From Bermanella sp036960565 (GTDB taxonomy: Bacteria > Pseudomonadota > Gammaproteobacteria > Pseudomonadales > Oceanobacteraceae), in the NCBI GenBank assembly GCA_036960565.1, contig JBALXQ010000032.1, positions 1-64,000 of the forward strand: DNA of 64,000 nucleotides. The letters are read 5' to 3'. The notes beneath the pieces are model-generated. The model was not told the origin of the DNA and searched no databases. It saw only the letters and a list, made by a program, of their open reading frames with translations. This document shows, piece after piece, positions 62,600-64,000 of the stretch (position 1 is the first letter of the stretch; each line of letters begins with the position of its first letter). The position numbers and the translations under genes are program-made.

Positions 62600-64000
62600 A
62601 TGAATAGTACTGCGCAAGACATATCGCAAGAGAATTTATTGTTAATTCAAGCTGCCGATAAACTCAGAAAGAGCAATATAGACTTTTTTAAGGAATTTCA
62701 TAAAGGAATATATGAAAGGTACAAGGATTACAGACTGAAGGAATATAATGTAAGTTTTAACACCAAATTAAAACAATTTGATATTTTAAAAAACGGACAA
62801 TCAATATATAACGATGTACCGCTGTCTTACGCACGTGAAGAGCTGGCTCAGTTTTATAAGGATCACGCTCCAGGTAAACACATCTTAACCATAGCACCAC
62901 CCTTTACAGGTGCTTATTATTTACCTAGATACTTTCATCAACGTTGTAGTCATTTGTTATCTCTCTCGCCATTAACAAGGCAAAACTTTAGAGGCTATAA
63001 AATACCTGACTTTTACCCAATGATGGTATTTAACGGCATTGGCGCGGGGTATCATATTAAGGAGTTTTTAGAGAAAAACAGCGTATTAAATTGCCTAATA
63101 CATGAAACCGAAGATGACATGTTCGCTACTTCTTTATACACCATAGATTGGGAAAAGATATGTGAGCCCTTTGTTGAGGATCCCAATAAATGTATCCATT
63201 TCATTTTAGGTCCTTCCCAAAATGAAATGGCACATACAGCCGCTCAATTTCGTTTCCTTAACAAACACTGCCCAAGCTACCCGCTCACCACTTTTTTTAT
63301 GAACCATAGAAAAAACGAGCTCTTTATAAAAATGACCAAGCAAATAACGGAAGACACAACCGCATTTGTTTCCGTTTGGGGACATTATGATGATGAGATA
63401 TATCAGATAAACAACTGCATTCACAACCTGCATCTTGAACACACTATTATCAAACCAAATTTAAAAGATACGCTTGATTTACCACTTATAATAGTTGGTG
63501 GTGGCCCATCTTTAAACTCAAGAATAGAACAACTAAGAAGCATGCAAGGTAAAGCACTCATCGTTAGTTGTGGAACCTCTATTCACTCACTTTACCATTA
63601 TGGAATAAAACCAGATTTACACCTTGAGCTTGAGTCTCATTTGGTCACCCTCACCCATTTAGAAGCACTCAATGATAACGAATGGTTATCCAGCATTCCT
63701 ATTATTGGTCCAACACAATTGCCACCCAAGGTATTCAAACTTTTTAAACATAAAGCTATGTACTTTAAAGGGGAGAGTGTGACTAGCCTTTTATTCGGAG
63801 ATGAAGACAGCTCAGTTAACAGGGGCACCCCGACCTGTACCAATTCTGCTGTGGCCCTATTTTTAAGATGGGCTTTTAAGAAGGTCTATTTATTTGGTAT
63901 TGATTTAGGCTATAAAGATACCAATGATCACCATGCAGAAGGATCTGTTTACTACAAAACAAAAGATAAAGATCTATTATTAGGGGCTGATGTAAAAAGT
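62600..64000 (+). CDS. Maf-type flagellin glycosyltransferase (DUF115), C-terminus cut off
   Basis: 467 codons to the window edge without a stop; AGGTG lies 7 nt before the ATG at 62600. The central DUF115 region starts near residue 293 with LPLIIVGGGPSLN and continues with LIVSCGTSIHSLYHYGIKPD, LELESH, RGTPTCTNSAVALF and VYLFGIDLGYKD. Motility accessory factors of this family transfer nonulosonic acids such as pseudaminic acid to flagellin Ser/Thr. The gene is divergent from the giant flagellin, which offers many Ser/Thr sites, and has a strong RpoN promoter match. The sugar cannot be told from this sequence. Confidence 0.88.
   Translation, partial: MNSTAQDISQENLLLIQAADKLRKSNIDFFKEFHKGIYERYKDYRLKEYNVSFNTKLKQFDILKNGQSIYNDVPLSYAREELAQFYKDHAPGKHILTIAPPFTGAYYLPRYFHQRCSHLLSLSPLTRQNFRGYKIPDFYPMMVFNGIGAGYHIKEFLEKNSVLNCLIHETEDDMFATSLYTIDWEKICEPFVEDPNKCIHFILGPSQNEMAHTAAQFRFLNKHCPSYPLTTFFMNHRKNELFIKMTKQITEDTTAFVSVWGHYDDEIYQINNCIHNLHLEHTIIKPNLKDTLDLPLIIVGGGPSLNSRIEQLRSMQGKALIVSCGTSIHSLYHYGIKPDLHLELESHLVTLTHLEALNDNEWLSSIPIIGPTQLPPKVFKLFKHKAMYFKGESVTSLLFGDEDSSVNRGTPTCTNSAVALFLRWAFKKVYLFGIDLGYKDTNDHHAEGSVYYKTKDKDLLLGADVKS

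Overview
This 64 kb window is a flagellar and chemotaxis region from a marine gammaproteobacterium. Gene order and protein types (FleQ, FleS/FleR, FlhF/FleN, HsbA/HsbR/HptB, and predicted RpoN and FliA promoters) follow the Pseudomonas/Oceanospirillales pattern. A flagellin of 1300 residues points to the Oceanospirillales; giant flagellins are known from Bermanella and Oleibacter. The exact species is inference. A run of exactly 100 N at 38799-38898 marks this as a draft scaffold.

Layout. Almost everything is on the minus strand, so transcription runs from high to low coordinates. At the right end, a Maf-type flagellin glycosyltransferase (plus strand, cut by the window edge) diverges from a giant flagellin gene, then flaG and an equally giant fliD (1317 aa). 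A plus-strand TPR-methyltransferase follows, then fliS, the master regulator fleQ, the two-component pair fleS-fleR, and fliE-F-G-H-I-J. Next comes a chemotaxis block (STAS, CheY-like, cheA, cheW, a five-PAS chemoreceptor, cheR, cheD, cheB), then the partner-switching module hsbA-hsbR-hptB, fliK, and the export/C-ring operon fliL-M-N-O-P-Q-R-flhB. A 10 kb non-flagellar segment (LysR regulator, MexEF-like RND pump, two response-regulator genes including a REC-PAS-GGDEF-EAL protein) then separates flhB from flhA-flhF-fleN-fliA-cheY-cheZ.

Regulation read from the DNA. Good -24/-12 (RpoN) promoter matches precede flhA, fliL, fliK, fliE, fleS, fliD, the TPR-methyltransferase and maf. FliA (-35/-10) matches precede the flagellin gene and cheY. 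This fits the hierarchy FleQ -> RpoN genes incl. FleSR -> FliA genes, and places two flagellin-modification candidates in the RpoN class.

Most interesting signal. Five non-coding stretches (4683-4967, 11163-11505, 45165-45335, 48435-48711, 57611-57895) are packed with small hairpins whose stems vary but whose loops carry GGA, mostly on the strand that would be transcribed. Several match the E. coli CsrA SELEX consensus closely. One forms the predicted fliE-operon leader with ten GGA motifs. Another is a tandem array enclosed by two intrinsic terminators, laid out like a CsrB/RsmZ-type RNA. I propose a CsrA/RsmA-linked repeat system tied to flagellar transcripts; this is a hypothesis from sequence alone. 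Other notable points are the co-expanded flagellin and cap, duplicated gene ends at fliJ and fliM, a repeat-extended FliH, and a cheY-cheZ pair plus a second, separate chemotaxis set.
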